The notes under the pieces were generated by a model. The model was not told the DNA's origin. It was given only the letters and a program-made list of their open reading frames with translations, and did not search any database. The translations under genes and the position numbers were made by a program. Of a stretch of 23,249 nt of DNA, positions 13,597-21,646 are shown in pieces; the first letter of the stretch is position 1, and the number at the start of each line of letters is the position of its first letter. Origin of the DNA: Bacteroidales bacterium (GTDB lineage: Bacteria > Bacteroidota > Bacteroidia > Bacteroidales > UBA932); NCBI GenBank assembly GCA_004556005.1, contig SFJA01000026.1:1-23249 (forward strand), read 5' to 3'.

Positions 13597-16449
13597 ATGA
13601 AAAGAATCATCGTACTATCTGTGCTGGCGGTTCTCTGCGCAGCCTGCGTCAAAGGACCCTCATCATTGTCAGTAAGCCCGTCGGATGTCGAAATCCCTGC
13701 ATACGGGGGCAGTTCAAACGTGATTGTACGCTGCGACGGAGACTGGTCGCTTGAGATCAGCCAGGAGGGGAACTGGTGCAAGGCATCGATGATCAGGGGA
13801 AGCGGAAGCGCTACAATATCCCTTTCTGCAGAGTCCAACATTGGCGGAGACCTCAGGGAAGCGACCATAGGCATTACAGCAGGGTCACTCAGTCCTGCAA
13901 TTGTCAGAGTCGTTCAGAAAGGAGAAGGAACGGTTCCTGCAGAAATAGTATATCCCGACCCCGCATCAGGCATATCCGTGGAACCGGAAGTTCCGGATGC
14001 CGATGGAGAATGTACCATCAGGTTCAGGCCTCAGGCAGGCAATCCGCTCTATAACCACAGCGGAGAGCTTTACGGACATCTTGGAGTCGTGGTAGAGGGA
14101 GAGTGGATGTTCGTACCTTGCGAATGGGCGGTAAGCGACGAGAAGGTACATTTCAAGAAAAACGGGGACAATGACTGGGAGCTTAAGCTCACTCCGTCCA
14201 TCAGGGAGTATTTCGGTTCCGGAGAAACCCCGGTCAATATGATAGCCATCATCGTACGCTCAGAAGACGGCAACATCAAGAGCCACGACAACGACCAGTT
14301 CTGCAGCGTAACCGACAACAAATACCAGCCGGAACAGTTCGACCCAGACCCTGTCGTCAAGGAAACTATGCCTGCTGACGTTCATTACGGCATCAACACA
14401 AAGCCGGACGGAAGCGTAACCTTCGTGCTCTATGACAGGGACACAAGGGGCAACTGTCACAAATACTGCTACATAGTCGGTGACTGGAACGGTTGGGAAA
14501 GGGTTTCCGAAGCGGCGATGAAAAGGGACGAGGCAAGCGGATGCTGGTGGATAAGCCTAAGCGGATTTGATCCTGACAAGGAATACCGTTTCCAGTACAG
14601 GCTCGGCACCCAGAGCGGCACAGACGTCCGCATCAGCGACCCTTACACCGAAATAGTCTATGACCAGTGGAATGACAAATACATCTCCTGGGCTCCGGAA
14701 TTCCCGGAGGATGCGAGAGCTCTCGTATCGGCATTCAAAATCAACAGGGACGAGTACAACTGGCAGGTTGAAGACTTCAGGATAGAAGACCGCAAGGACC
14801 TGGTAATCTACGAGATGCACCTCCGCGACTTTTCGCCGAGCGGAGATCTTGCAGGCGCGCTCGAAAGGCTCGACTACATCAGCGACCTCGGCGTAAATGC
14901 AGTGGAGCTTATGCCGGTTCAGGAATTCGACGGCAACGACAGCTGGGGTTACAACCCTAACCACTGGTTCGCCCTCGACAAGGCTTACGGCACGAGGGAA
15001 CAGTACAAGCAGTTCATCGACGAATGCCACAAGAGGGGCATTGCAGTGCTGTTCGACGTCGTTTACAACCACACCACCGGATCCCACAGCTGGGCAAAGA
15101 TGTGGTGGGACAGCAGCCTGAGCTGCACTGCCGAGAACAATCCTTGGTTCAACATGTATCCTACGCACCCTTACAACGTTTATCACGACCTCAACCACGA
15201 GAACCAGATGGTCAGGCAGACCGTAAAGGAGAGCCTCGGATATCTGCTTGAGGAGTACAGGGTTGACGGATTCAGGTTTGACCTCACAAAGGGATTCACC
15301 CAGACTCAGACCGACCCTGACGTTGCCAAATGGGGCAAATACGACCAGAGCAGGGTGGACATACTCGAAGACTATGCCGACTACATTCATTCCGTAAATC
15401 CGGATGCTGCGGTCATATTCGAGCACCTTTCCGACTGGGACGAGGAAAAGGTGCTTGCCGAGCACGACATACAGCTGTGGAGGAACGTCAATGGCGAATT
15501 CCGCAACGCGATGTCCGGCTCGGGAGGCAACTTCTCGAATATATGGTCGACAGCTCCTTTCGGCGGATTCGTAGGTTATATGGAGAGCCACGACGAGGAG
15601 CGCATCTGCTACGGTGCGACCGCGAGCGCCGATGACGTTAGCTGGGGCATCTGCGGCACCCTCACCGGATGGGGCAGCGACGCTGATATCGCGATGGGCT
15701 CCGACGGGCCGTTCTACGTTGCGAAAAACGTAAGCTTCACCGCAACAGACATGTTCAAGATCAGGGGCAATTCCGAGTGGAACGACGCATACAACTGGGG
15801 CGCTTCCAGCAAGGGATTCAAGCTGCCTCTCGACAAGGGATACGAGATGACTCTCGGCTCGTCTTCCCAGGATATGGCAGTTCCGGCTGCAGGTTCATAC
15901 GACATTTATTTCTGCCCTGATGCGGCTACGGTGTGGCTTATGACTCCGGGCAAGAGGCCTGAGGAACCTGAGACCGGGTCCGACGACGACGTTCTTGCGC
16001 TTGCAATGCGCAGGGCCGGCGCCTGTGCCGCATTCTTCCTGACGGTTCCAGGGCCGAAGATGATATGGCAGTTCGGCGAAATCGGCTATGACTACTCCAT
16101 CAACTACAACGACAGGACAGGACGCAAGCCTGTTGTCACTGACAAGTATATGTCGCAGAAGGAGCGCAGGGAACTCTATGACACATATTCAAAGCTGCTC
16201 CGATTCCGTCGCGACAATCCTCGTTTCTTTGACCAGGACGCCAAATTCAGCTGGAATCCTTCCGGAACAAAGAAGACCATTCTTTGCAGCGTTGACGGCA
16301 AGAGTTTCCACGTGGTCGGCAACTTCGGAAAGCAGGATATCAGCCATACCCTCCCGGCAGGCGACTGGAAAGACTGGCAGAGCGGCGAGACCCCGGAAAG
16401 CACGATAAGCCTCAAACCGGGACAATTCAGACTTTTCATTGACTTTTAA
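13597..16449 (+). CDS. GH13 alpha-amylase-family lipoprotein with BACON, CBM48 and an internal SusE/F-type module
   Basis: A 950-aa lipoprotein (anchor Cys17 in VLCAAC), probably the surface endo-amylase of the locus, in the role of SusG. Domains in order: BACON-like Ig domain (about 24-108; VEIPAYGGSSNVIVRCDGDW); a beta-sandwich (about 112-240) like those found before CBM48 in other Bacteroidota amylases; CBM48 (about 258-360; IVGDWNGWERV, ISDPYTEIVYDQWND); and a GH13 barrel (about 390-950). Catalytic residues are present: nucleophile Asp562 in GFRFDLTKG, acid/base Glu609 in VIFEHL and Asp666 in YMESHDEER; region I is DVVYNHT (487-493). Between Asp666 and strand 8 (FFLTVPGPKMIWQFGE, 813-828) sits an extra module (about 681-785) of SusE/F type. 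It starts after the tandem hairpins and ends two bases before the GH53 gene. Exact product specificity cannot be read. Confidence 0.9.
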   Translation: MKRIIVLSVLAVLCAACVKGPSSLSVSPSDVEIPAYGGSSNVIVRCDGDWSLEISQEGNWCKASMIRGSGSATISLSAESNIGGDLREATIGITAGSLSPAIVRVVQKGEGTVPAEIVYPDPASGISVEPEVPDADGECTIRFRPQAGNPLYNHSGELYGHLGVVVEGEWMFVPCEWAVSDEKVHFKKNGDNDWELKLTPSIREYFGSGETPVNMIAIIVRSEDGNIKSHDNDQFCSVTDNKYQPEQFDPDPVVKETMPADVHYGINTKPDGSVTFVLYDRDTRGNCHKYCYIVGDWNGWERVSEAAMKRDEASGCWWISLSGFDPDKEYRFQYRLGTQSGTDVRISDPYTEIVYDQWNDKYISWAPEFPEDARALVSAFKINRDEYNWQVEDFRIEDRKDLVIYEMHLRDFSPSGDLAGALERLDYISDLGVNAVELMPVQEFDGNDSWGYNPNHWFALDKAYGTREQYKQFIDECHKRGIAVLFDVVYNHTTGSHSWAKMWWDSSLSCTAENNPWFNMYPTHPYNVYHDLNHENQMVRQTVKESLGYLLEEYRVDGFRFDLTKGFTQTQTDPDVAKWGKYDQSRVDILEDYADYIHSVNPDAAVIFEHLSDWDEEKVLAEHDIQLWRNVNGEFRNAMSGSGGNFSNIWSTAPFGGFVGYMESHDEERICYGATASADDVSWGICGTLTGWGSDADIAMGSDGPFYVAKNVSFTATDMFKIRGNSEWNDAYNWGASSKGFKLPLDKGYEMTLGSSSQDMAVPAAGSYDIYFCPDAATVWLMTPGKRPEEPETGSDDDVLALAMRRAGACAAFFLTVPGPKMIWQFGEIGYDYSINYNDRTGRKPVVTDKYMSQKERRELYDTYSKLLRFRRDNPRFFDQDAKFSWNPSGTKKTILCSVDGKSFHVVGNFGKQDISHTLPAGDWKDWQSGETPESTISLKPGQFRLFIDF
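15637..15951 (+). other. SusE/F-type binding module inserted in the GH13 barrel
   Basis: Residues about 681-785 of the 950-aa GH13 follow the pattern of the modules in the SusE/F-like protein: SWGICGTLTGWGSDADIAM at the start, FKIRGNSEWNDAYNWG in the middle, and PAAGSYDIYFCPDAATVWLM at the end. An acidic linker (RPEEPETGSDDD) leads back to barrel strand 8. The insertion falls after conserved region IV, between strands 7 and 8. Confidence 0.75.
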
Positions 16450-16451
16450 AT

Positions 16452-17720
16452 ATGATTCGTATGAATATCAAACTATTGGCATTGTTGGCGCTGATTCCGA
16501 TATGCTCGTGCACAAAGCCCGCACCGGACTCTGACGAAGGTGATGACAACAACGGGAACAACGAACAGGAAGTCATCAAACCGAGCCTGGACAAGTTCTA
16601 CAAAGGCACTACCATGTATTTCGCGTCCTATATGCAGGACGTGGGCCTCGTATATAGGGAAAACGGAGCGGAAAGCGACCCTTACACCTCCGTAAAGAAG
16701 CACGGAGCCAACATCGTAAGACTGCAGCTTGACCAGATCGGATTCGGCAGCTACAACGGGGTCAACATCGACTGGCAGAGCTACGAGCGCGTTCTTGCCG
16801 ATATGAAAAAGGCAAAGGCGGCTGGGCTGGAGGTGTTTCTGACCCTCAAGCCTGATTATGACATATTCAGCGGATCGACGGTATCGCACAACAACATTCC
16901 CGAAAGCTGGAAGGGACAGAGCGACTCCAAGGTGGGAGACCTTCTGTACGAATGGGTTTACGGCACATTGGACAAACTGTACAAGGAAGGTGTGTATCCG
17001 GCGGTTGTAGCCGTTGGAAACGAGGTCAATGTCGGCTTTCTCAAACCTTCGGCGAGCAGCAACGACGCATCCCGTACCGGAGCCCTGCTTGCACGGGGCT
17101 TTGCGGCTGTGCGCAAATTCTCCTCTGACAATTCCCTTTCCTGCGCAATTGCGCTTCACATCGCAAACCCTGCCAAGGCTGAGTCTTATGTCGGCAGCAT
17201 AGAAGCGGCGGGCGGAAAGGACTATGACATAATTGCCCTTTCATATTATCCTGGCAAGGACATTGGGCACTCACTCCCGTACAACAGCGTCAAAACCACA
17301 GTCGAAGCCCTGAAGAGGCAGTTCGGCAAACCTTCGATGATAGTTGAAACCGCCTATTCCTTCACCACCGGCACGGTGAACGGCAAATGGATGGGAGACT
17401 GGTGCGACAATGCCTACAACTACCCTGACTGGGATGACGCTGCCAACAGCGTGAACTACACTCCGGCCAAGCAGCGCGAGTGGCTGCGCAACCTCGCGGA
17501 GCAGGTCAAGGCAGGAGGCGGTGTGGGACTTATCACCTGGGGCACGGAATCGCTTCCTGACGAACTTTCAGGCTATGCGGACGGGCACGGGAAGAAGCTT
17601 TACACCTATCCTGCAGACTGGGCATACGGCTCGACCTGGGAAAACAATTCATACTGGGATTTCACGGACAGCAACAATCTCCACGAAGGAATCGACTGGA
17701 TGAAAGACGTTAGCGAATGA
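16452..17720 (+). CDS. GH53-type (endo-beta-1,4-galactanase family) lipoprotein, divergent
   Basis: A 422-aa lipoprotein (anchor Cys20 in IPICSC, followed by an acidic stretch DSDEGDD that may act as a surface export signal). GH53 enzymes cut beta-1,4-galactan. The fold is recognisable: GANIVRLQLD (about 85-94), acid/base Glu191 in VAVGNEVNVG and nucleophile Glu299 in SMIVETAYSF. The canonical loop motifs RLRVWNDP and HYSDFWADP are missing, replaced by RLQLDQIGF and LKPDYDIFSGSTVSHNN. The family call is therefore good, but beta-1,4-galactan as substrate is less certain. The ATG at 16452 lies two bases after the previous stop; ATG 16461 is also possible. The next gene overlaps by four bases, so expression is coupled with the amylase and CotH genes. 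Confidence 0.78.
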   Translation: MIRMNIKLLALLALIPICSCTKPAPDSDEGDDNNGNNEQEVIKPSLDKFYKGTTMYFASYMQDVGLVYRENGAESDPYTSVKKHGANIVRLQLDQIGFGSYNGVNIDWQSYERVLADMKKAKAAGLEVFLTLKPDYDIFSGSTVSHNNIPESWKGQSDSKVGDLLYEWVYGTLDKLYKEGVYPAVVAVGNEVNVGFLKPSASSNDASRTGALLARGFAAVRKFSSDNSLSCAIALHIANPAKAESYVGSIEAAGGKDYDIIALSYYPGKDIGHSLPYNSVKTTVEALKRQFGKPSMIVETAYSFTTGTVNGKWMGDWCDNAYNYPDWDDAANSVNYTPAKQREWLRNLAEQVKAGGGVGLITWGTESLPDELSGYADGHGKKLYTYPADWAYGSTWENNSYWDFTDSNNLHEGIDWMKDVSE

Positions 17721-19129
17721 GAACGAGACTGTTTGCATCGATACTTGCACTGTTTTGCCTCGCATCCTGCGAGGTGACTCCGATCGAGGTAAAGCCTTCG
17801 GAAAAGGATAACAAATACACTGCGGCTGACGGAGTTGCATATCTCTATGACGGAACCGTCCTGCCCGAGATGCATATTGATATCAGCGAAAGCGAGTGGA
17901 ACCGTCTGCTCAAGGCATTCGACAGGGACAGCAACACCAAGGAGCAGGTCGTCTGCAAGGTCACATACGACAAGGCGGGAGAAATCAGCGTGATAGACTC
18001 GGCTACCGTAAGACTCAAGGGAAACACTTCCAGAAGAAGGCCAGAGGGCGGCAACGGACAGATGCACCAGAGCGGTAATACGGACTGGCACCACTGCCAT
18101 TTCCAGGTCAACTTCCGCAAGCTCATAAAAGACGACGCCCACGAGCTGCACGGAGCCAGAAAGGTGATACTCAAGTGGTTCAAGGACGACCCTTCCTACG
18201 TGAGGGAACCGTATTGCTTCGACCTCTTCAGGAGGGCGGGCGTATGGACCGGGGTTCATTCTGCATACTGCAAGCTGTATATCCACGTCGGGAACGACCC
18301 TGAAGAGACATACTTCGGCATATACAATATGATAGAGCCCATCGATGACGAATACCTGAAAGTCCGCAAGGAAGAACTTGGAGGCAAGAAGGACGGTTTC
18401 CTGTGGAAATGCCGCTACGGAACCAGCCTCAACTCCACCGGAGCCGATTTCGGAGCCGACCTCGACGACGGAAAGGAACATACCTACGAGCTCAAGACCT
18501 GCACGGACAGTCTGGATCTGGCTGTAGCCCAGATAAAGGACTTCATACTCAAGCTCAACGGCAAGAGCGACGAAAGCTTCAAACAGTGGATAGCCACGGT
18601 CTGTGACGTGGAACTGCTGCTCAAGACCTATGCCGTCAACGTATGCGTGGGAATGTGGGATGACTACTGGAACAATATGAACAACTGGTACCTGTATTTC
18701 GACAGCCACGACACTTACCAATACAAGTTTTATTTCATACCTTACGACTATGACAACACCCTCGGCACCAGCGCTTCGTGCGGTGTAATTTCCGACTCTG
18801 GAAGGCACGATCCCTTTAATTGGGGAAGCAGTAGCAATCCATTGATTTACAGGATATTGAAAATCCCTGAATATAGAGAGGCCTACCGTCAGGAACTGCT
18901 GCGCCTTACCGATCAGGTAAAACCTTATTTCGGGCGTGACGCGAGTGTGGCGCGCATACAGGACTGGCAGTCCTTGATCAGGGAGCACGTAAGCAACGAC
19001 ACCGGCGAGGATATGTCCATAAAGGACGAACCCGCCTCCTGGAGCAATCACAGGGAATACCGTCTGCTTGACAGCAACAACAATTTCTTTACGATACGCA
19101 GCGAAAGCATAAAAGGTTATTGCAAATGA
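17717..19129 (+). CDS. CotH-kinase-family lipoprotein
   Basis: A 470-aa lipoprotein (anchor Cys18 in LFCLASC) with a CotH domain over about residues 45-440. Visible family features include MHIDISESEWNRLL near the start, SATVRLKGNTSRR, GIYNMIEPIDDEYL (about 201-214), NVCVGMWDDYWNNMNNWYLYFD, and the metal-site motif IPYDYDNTLG (about 341-350; Asp344, Asp346, Asn347). CotH is an atypical protein kinase of spore coats, but homologues are common in non-sporulating Bacteroidota, where their targets are unknown. The gene overlaps both neighbours by ATGA, so it is made together with the GH53 and GH2 proteins. Whether it phosphorylates a protein or has lost activity cannot be told here. Confidence 0.85.
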   Translation: MRTRLFASILALFCLASCEVTPIEVKPSEKDNKYTAADGVAYLYDGTVLPEMHIDISESEWNRLLKAFDRDSNTKEQVVCKVTYDKAGEISVIDSATVRLKGNTSRRRPEGGNGQMHQSGNTDWHHCHFQVNFRKLIKDDAHELHGARKVILKWFKDDPSYVREPYCFDLFRRAGVWTGVHSAYCKLYIHVGNDPEETYFGIYNMIEPIDDEYLKVRKEELGGKKDGFLWKCRYGTSLNSTGADFGADLDDGKEHTYELKTCTDSLDLAVAQIKDFILKLNGKSDESFKQWIATVCDVELLLKTYAVNVCVGMWDDYWNNMNNWYLYFDSHDTYQYKFYFIPYDYDNTLGTSASCGVISDSGRHDPFNWGSSSNPLIYRILKIPEYREAYRQELLRLTDQVKPYFGRDASVARIQDWQSLIREHVSNDTGEDMSIKDEPASWSNHREYRLLDSNNNFFTIRSESIKGYCK

Positions 19130-21645
19130 AAACCAAGAATCTCATACTTATCTGCCTGGCATTGTTTTCCGCCCTGCAGCTGCAGGCACAGGGAACGACG
19201 CGGGTAAGCGAATTGGAAACGTGGCAGTTCCGCAAGGGTTACGACCTGAACGCATGCGAGGGCTGGGAGGAAGTCCGAATTCCTCACGACTGGGCGATTT
19301 CGGGGCCTTTCGACCGCGCGAACGACCTGCAGAACGTTGCCGTGGTGCAGAACGGCGAGCAGACCGCAAGCTGGAAAACCGGGCGTTCGGGAGGTCTGCC
19401 GTGGATGGGAAAAGGCGCCTACAGGACAGTCATAAGCCTGGACGACACCGAAGGCAGGACATATAGGCTGCTGTTCGACGGGGCGATGAGCGAAGCGCAG
19501 GTGCTGGTAAACGGCGAAGAGGCAGGAAGATGGCCTTACGGCTACAATGCCTTCTGCTTTGACATTACCGGACTCGTACACAAGGGAGAAAACGAAATCG
19601 CAGTCCTGCTGGAAAACCGGGAGGAGTCTTCACGCTGGTATCCGGGAGCGGGCCTGTACCGCAAAGTGCGCCTGCTGGAAAGCGGAAAGATAAGGGCAGC
19701 GGTATGGGGCAGCTGCGTAAGATGCAGTTCAATAAGTAAAGAAAGCGCTGATATAGAAGTCATTACCGAGGTCGAAGGATTAGCCGCGGGAGAAGCGGTA
19801 ACGCTGCAAACCAGCATATACGGTCCGGACGGGGCACTTGTCGGCAGCGCAGTTGACACGAGGCTGATACAGGAAGGAATTGCTCTCAGCCAGCACATTA
19901 CGGTAAACGGACCTGAGCTGTGGTCGCCGGACAGCCCGACGCTCTACAAGGCACAAACGAGGATACTCAGCGGAGCTCAGGTACATACGGAATGGGGACA
20001 CTGGCCAAAGCGTGGCAAGATAAGTTCCAGTCCGGGAAACGTGCAGGAAGACTGCTGCGAGGTGGTATTCGGCATAAGGAAACTTGAACTGAGGCCGGGA
20101 AAGGGTATGTTCCTCAACGGAGAGCGTACGATGTTCAAGGGTGTATGCCTGCATCACGACCTGGGGCCTCTCGGAGCTGCCGTCAACCGTTCGGCACTGA
20201 GACATAATCTTTCGATGCTCAAGGATATGGGATGCAACGCCATTCGCACGTCACACAATATGCCGGCCGAAGACCTTGTCGAACTATGCGACTCTATGGG
20301 CTTTATGCTTATGGTAGAGCCGTTTGACGAGTGGGACGTGCCGAAATGCCGCAACGGATACCACAGGTTTTTCAACGAATGGGCGGAAAAGGATATGGTC
20401 AATATGATCAGACACTTCCGCAACAACGCTTCCGTGGTGATGTGGAGCATAGGAAACGAGGTTCCTTCACAGTGGGCGGAAGGAGGAAGGGAGACCGCAA
20501 TGTTCCTTCAGGACATTTGTCACCGTCTTGACCCTACCAGACCTGTCACCTGCGGAATGGACCAGTTTGACGCCGTAATGAACAACGGGTTTGCCGCCGC
20601 TCTGGACGTAGCCGGATTCAACTACAAGACTGACCGTTACCTGCAGGCCTTCCCGCTTCTTCCTCAAGGACTCATTCTCGGGTCCGAGACCGCTTCTACG
20701 GTAAGTTCCCGCGGCATATATCATTTCCCTGTCGTGAGCGGGCATGACATTATGCACCCTGACCACCAGAGTTCGTCATACGATATGGAACATTGCCTGT
20801 GGAGCAACATCCCTGACTGGGACTTCGCGGCAGACGAGGACTGGCCGTGGATGCTGGGACAGTTTGTCTGGACAGGATTCGACTACCTTGGCGAGCCTTC
20901 TCCGTATGACACGGATGCCTGGCCGAACCACTCTTCGGTATTCGGAATAATCGACCTTGCATCCATCCCTAAGGACAGATACTGGCTCTATCGCAGCATC
21001 TGGAACAGAGAGTCCCCTACCCTTCACGTGCTTCCGCACTGGACCTGGCCGGGAAGGGAAGGCCAGCAAACCCCCGTATATGTCTATACTTCATATCCTT
21101 CCGCGGAACTGTTCATAAACGGCAAGAGCCAGGGCAGACGCAGCAAGGCCGGAAGTGAAGGCCACGGCATCGCTGACGGCGGCACCCTCTGCGCAGAACG
21201 ATTCCGCCTTATGTGGAACGACGTCAGATATGAAGCCGGAGAGCTCCGTGCAGTAGCCTATGACGAGGAGGGCAATGCAGTGATGGAGAAACGTATATAC
21301 ACTGCCGGCAAGCCTTATGCCCTACAGCTGGAGATTGACCGGGACACGCTGCATCCAGACGGAAAAGACCTATGCTATGCGACCGTGAGCGTTGTTGACC
21401 GGAAGGGCAATCCTGTTCCGGTGGACACGAGGGAGGTACGGATAAAGGTTGAAGGCCAGGCATCGTTCGAAGCCGTCGCAAACGGAGATCCGTGCTGTCT
21501 GGAAAGCTTCAGGGAGCCTCATATGCATCTGTTCTCCGGCAAACTGACCTGCATAGTCAGAAGCGGTGAATCAGCCGGTCAGGCGACGATAAAGGTCGAG
21601 GCCAGAGGCCTTAAGAGTGCAACAGCAACAATAACACTGAAATAA
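19126..21645 (+). CDS. GH2 beta-galactosidase-type glycoside hydrolase
   Basis: An 839-aa secreted, probably periplasmic enzyme with a type I signal peptide (about 1-22, ALQLQAQ). Domains in order: sugar-binding jelly roll (about 25-185; IPHDWAISGPFD, SRWYPGAGLYR), Ig-like domain (about 186-318), TIM barrel (about 320-610) and C-terminal Ig-like domains (about 620-839, with AELFINGKSQGR and HPDGKDLCYATVSVVD). Acid/base Glu445 is in WSIGNEVPSQW and nucleophile Glu521 in ILGSETAST; FKGVCLHHDLGPLG is typical of Bacteroidota GH2 beta-galactosidases. The ATG at 19126 overlaps the CotH stop. A TTG at 19120 is in frame but unneeded. With the GH53 neighbour it could finish beta-galactoside degradation, though GH2 also includes other activities such as glucuronidase and mannosidase. 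Confidence 0.88.
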   Translation: MKTKNLILICLALFSALQLQAQGTTRVSELETWQFRKGYDLNACEGWEEVRIPHDWAISGPFDRANDLQNVAVVQNGEQTASWKTGRSGGLPWMGKGAYRTVISLDDTEGRTYRLLFDGAMSEAQVLVNGEEAGRWPYGYNAFCFDITGLVHKGENEIAVLLENREESSRWYPGAGLYRKVRLLESGKIRAAVWGSCVRCSSISKESADIEVITEVEGLAAGEAVTLQTSIYGPDGALVGSAVDTRLIQEGIALSQHITVNGPELWSPDSPTLYKAQTRILSGAQVHTEWGHWPKRGKISSSPGNVQEDCCEVVFGIRKLELRPGKGMFLNGERTMFKGVCLHHDLGPLGAAVNRSALRHNLSMLKDMGCNAIRTSHNMPAEDLVELCDSMGFMLMVEPFDEWDVPKCRNGYHRFFNEWAEKDMVNMIRHFRNNASVVMWSIGNEVPSQWAEGGRETAMFLQDICHRLDPTRPVTCGMDQFDAVMNNGFAAALDVAGFNYKTDRYLQAFPLLPQGLILGSETASTVSSRGIYHFPVVSGHDIMHPDHQSSSYDMEHCLWSNIPDWDFAADEDWPWMLGQFVWTGFDYLGEPSPYDTDAWPNHSSVFGIIDLASIPKDRYWLYRSIWNRESPTLHVLPHWTWPGREGQQTPVYVYTSYPSAELFINGKSQGRRSKAGSEGHGIADGGTLCAERFRLMWNDVRYEAGELRAVAYDEEGNAVMEKRIYTAGKPYALQLEIDRDTLHPDGKDLCYATVSVVDRKGNPVPVDTREVRIKVEGQASFEAVANGDPCCLESFREPHMHLFSGKLTCIVRSGESAGQATIKVEARGLKSATATITLK

Positions 21646-21646
21646 T

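Noticed and set aside
14557..15591. 344-codon open frame on the minus strand inside the 950-aa GH13 gene
   Set aside because: It is antisense to the catalytic domain with conserved motifs and has no recognisable product or start signal.
18790..18890. Slightly A/T-richer patch in the CotH gene as a sign of insertion
   Set aside because: The patch is short, in frame and within a conserved domain; composition over 100 bases is not enough evidence.
17606..19051. 481-codon open frame on the minus strand over the GH53 end and CotH gene
   Set aside because: It is antisense to a clear CotH gene and its product shows no domain or signal peptide. Codon bias on the plus strand leaves the opposite strand free of stops.
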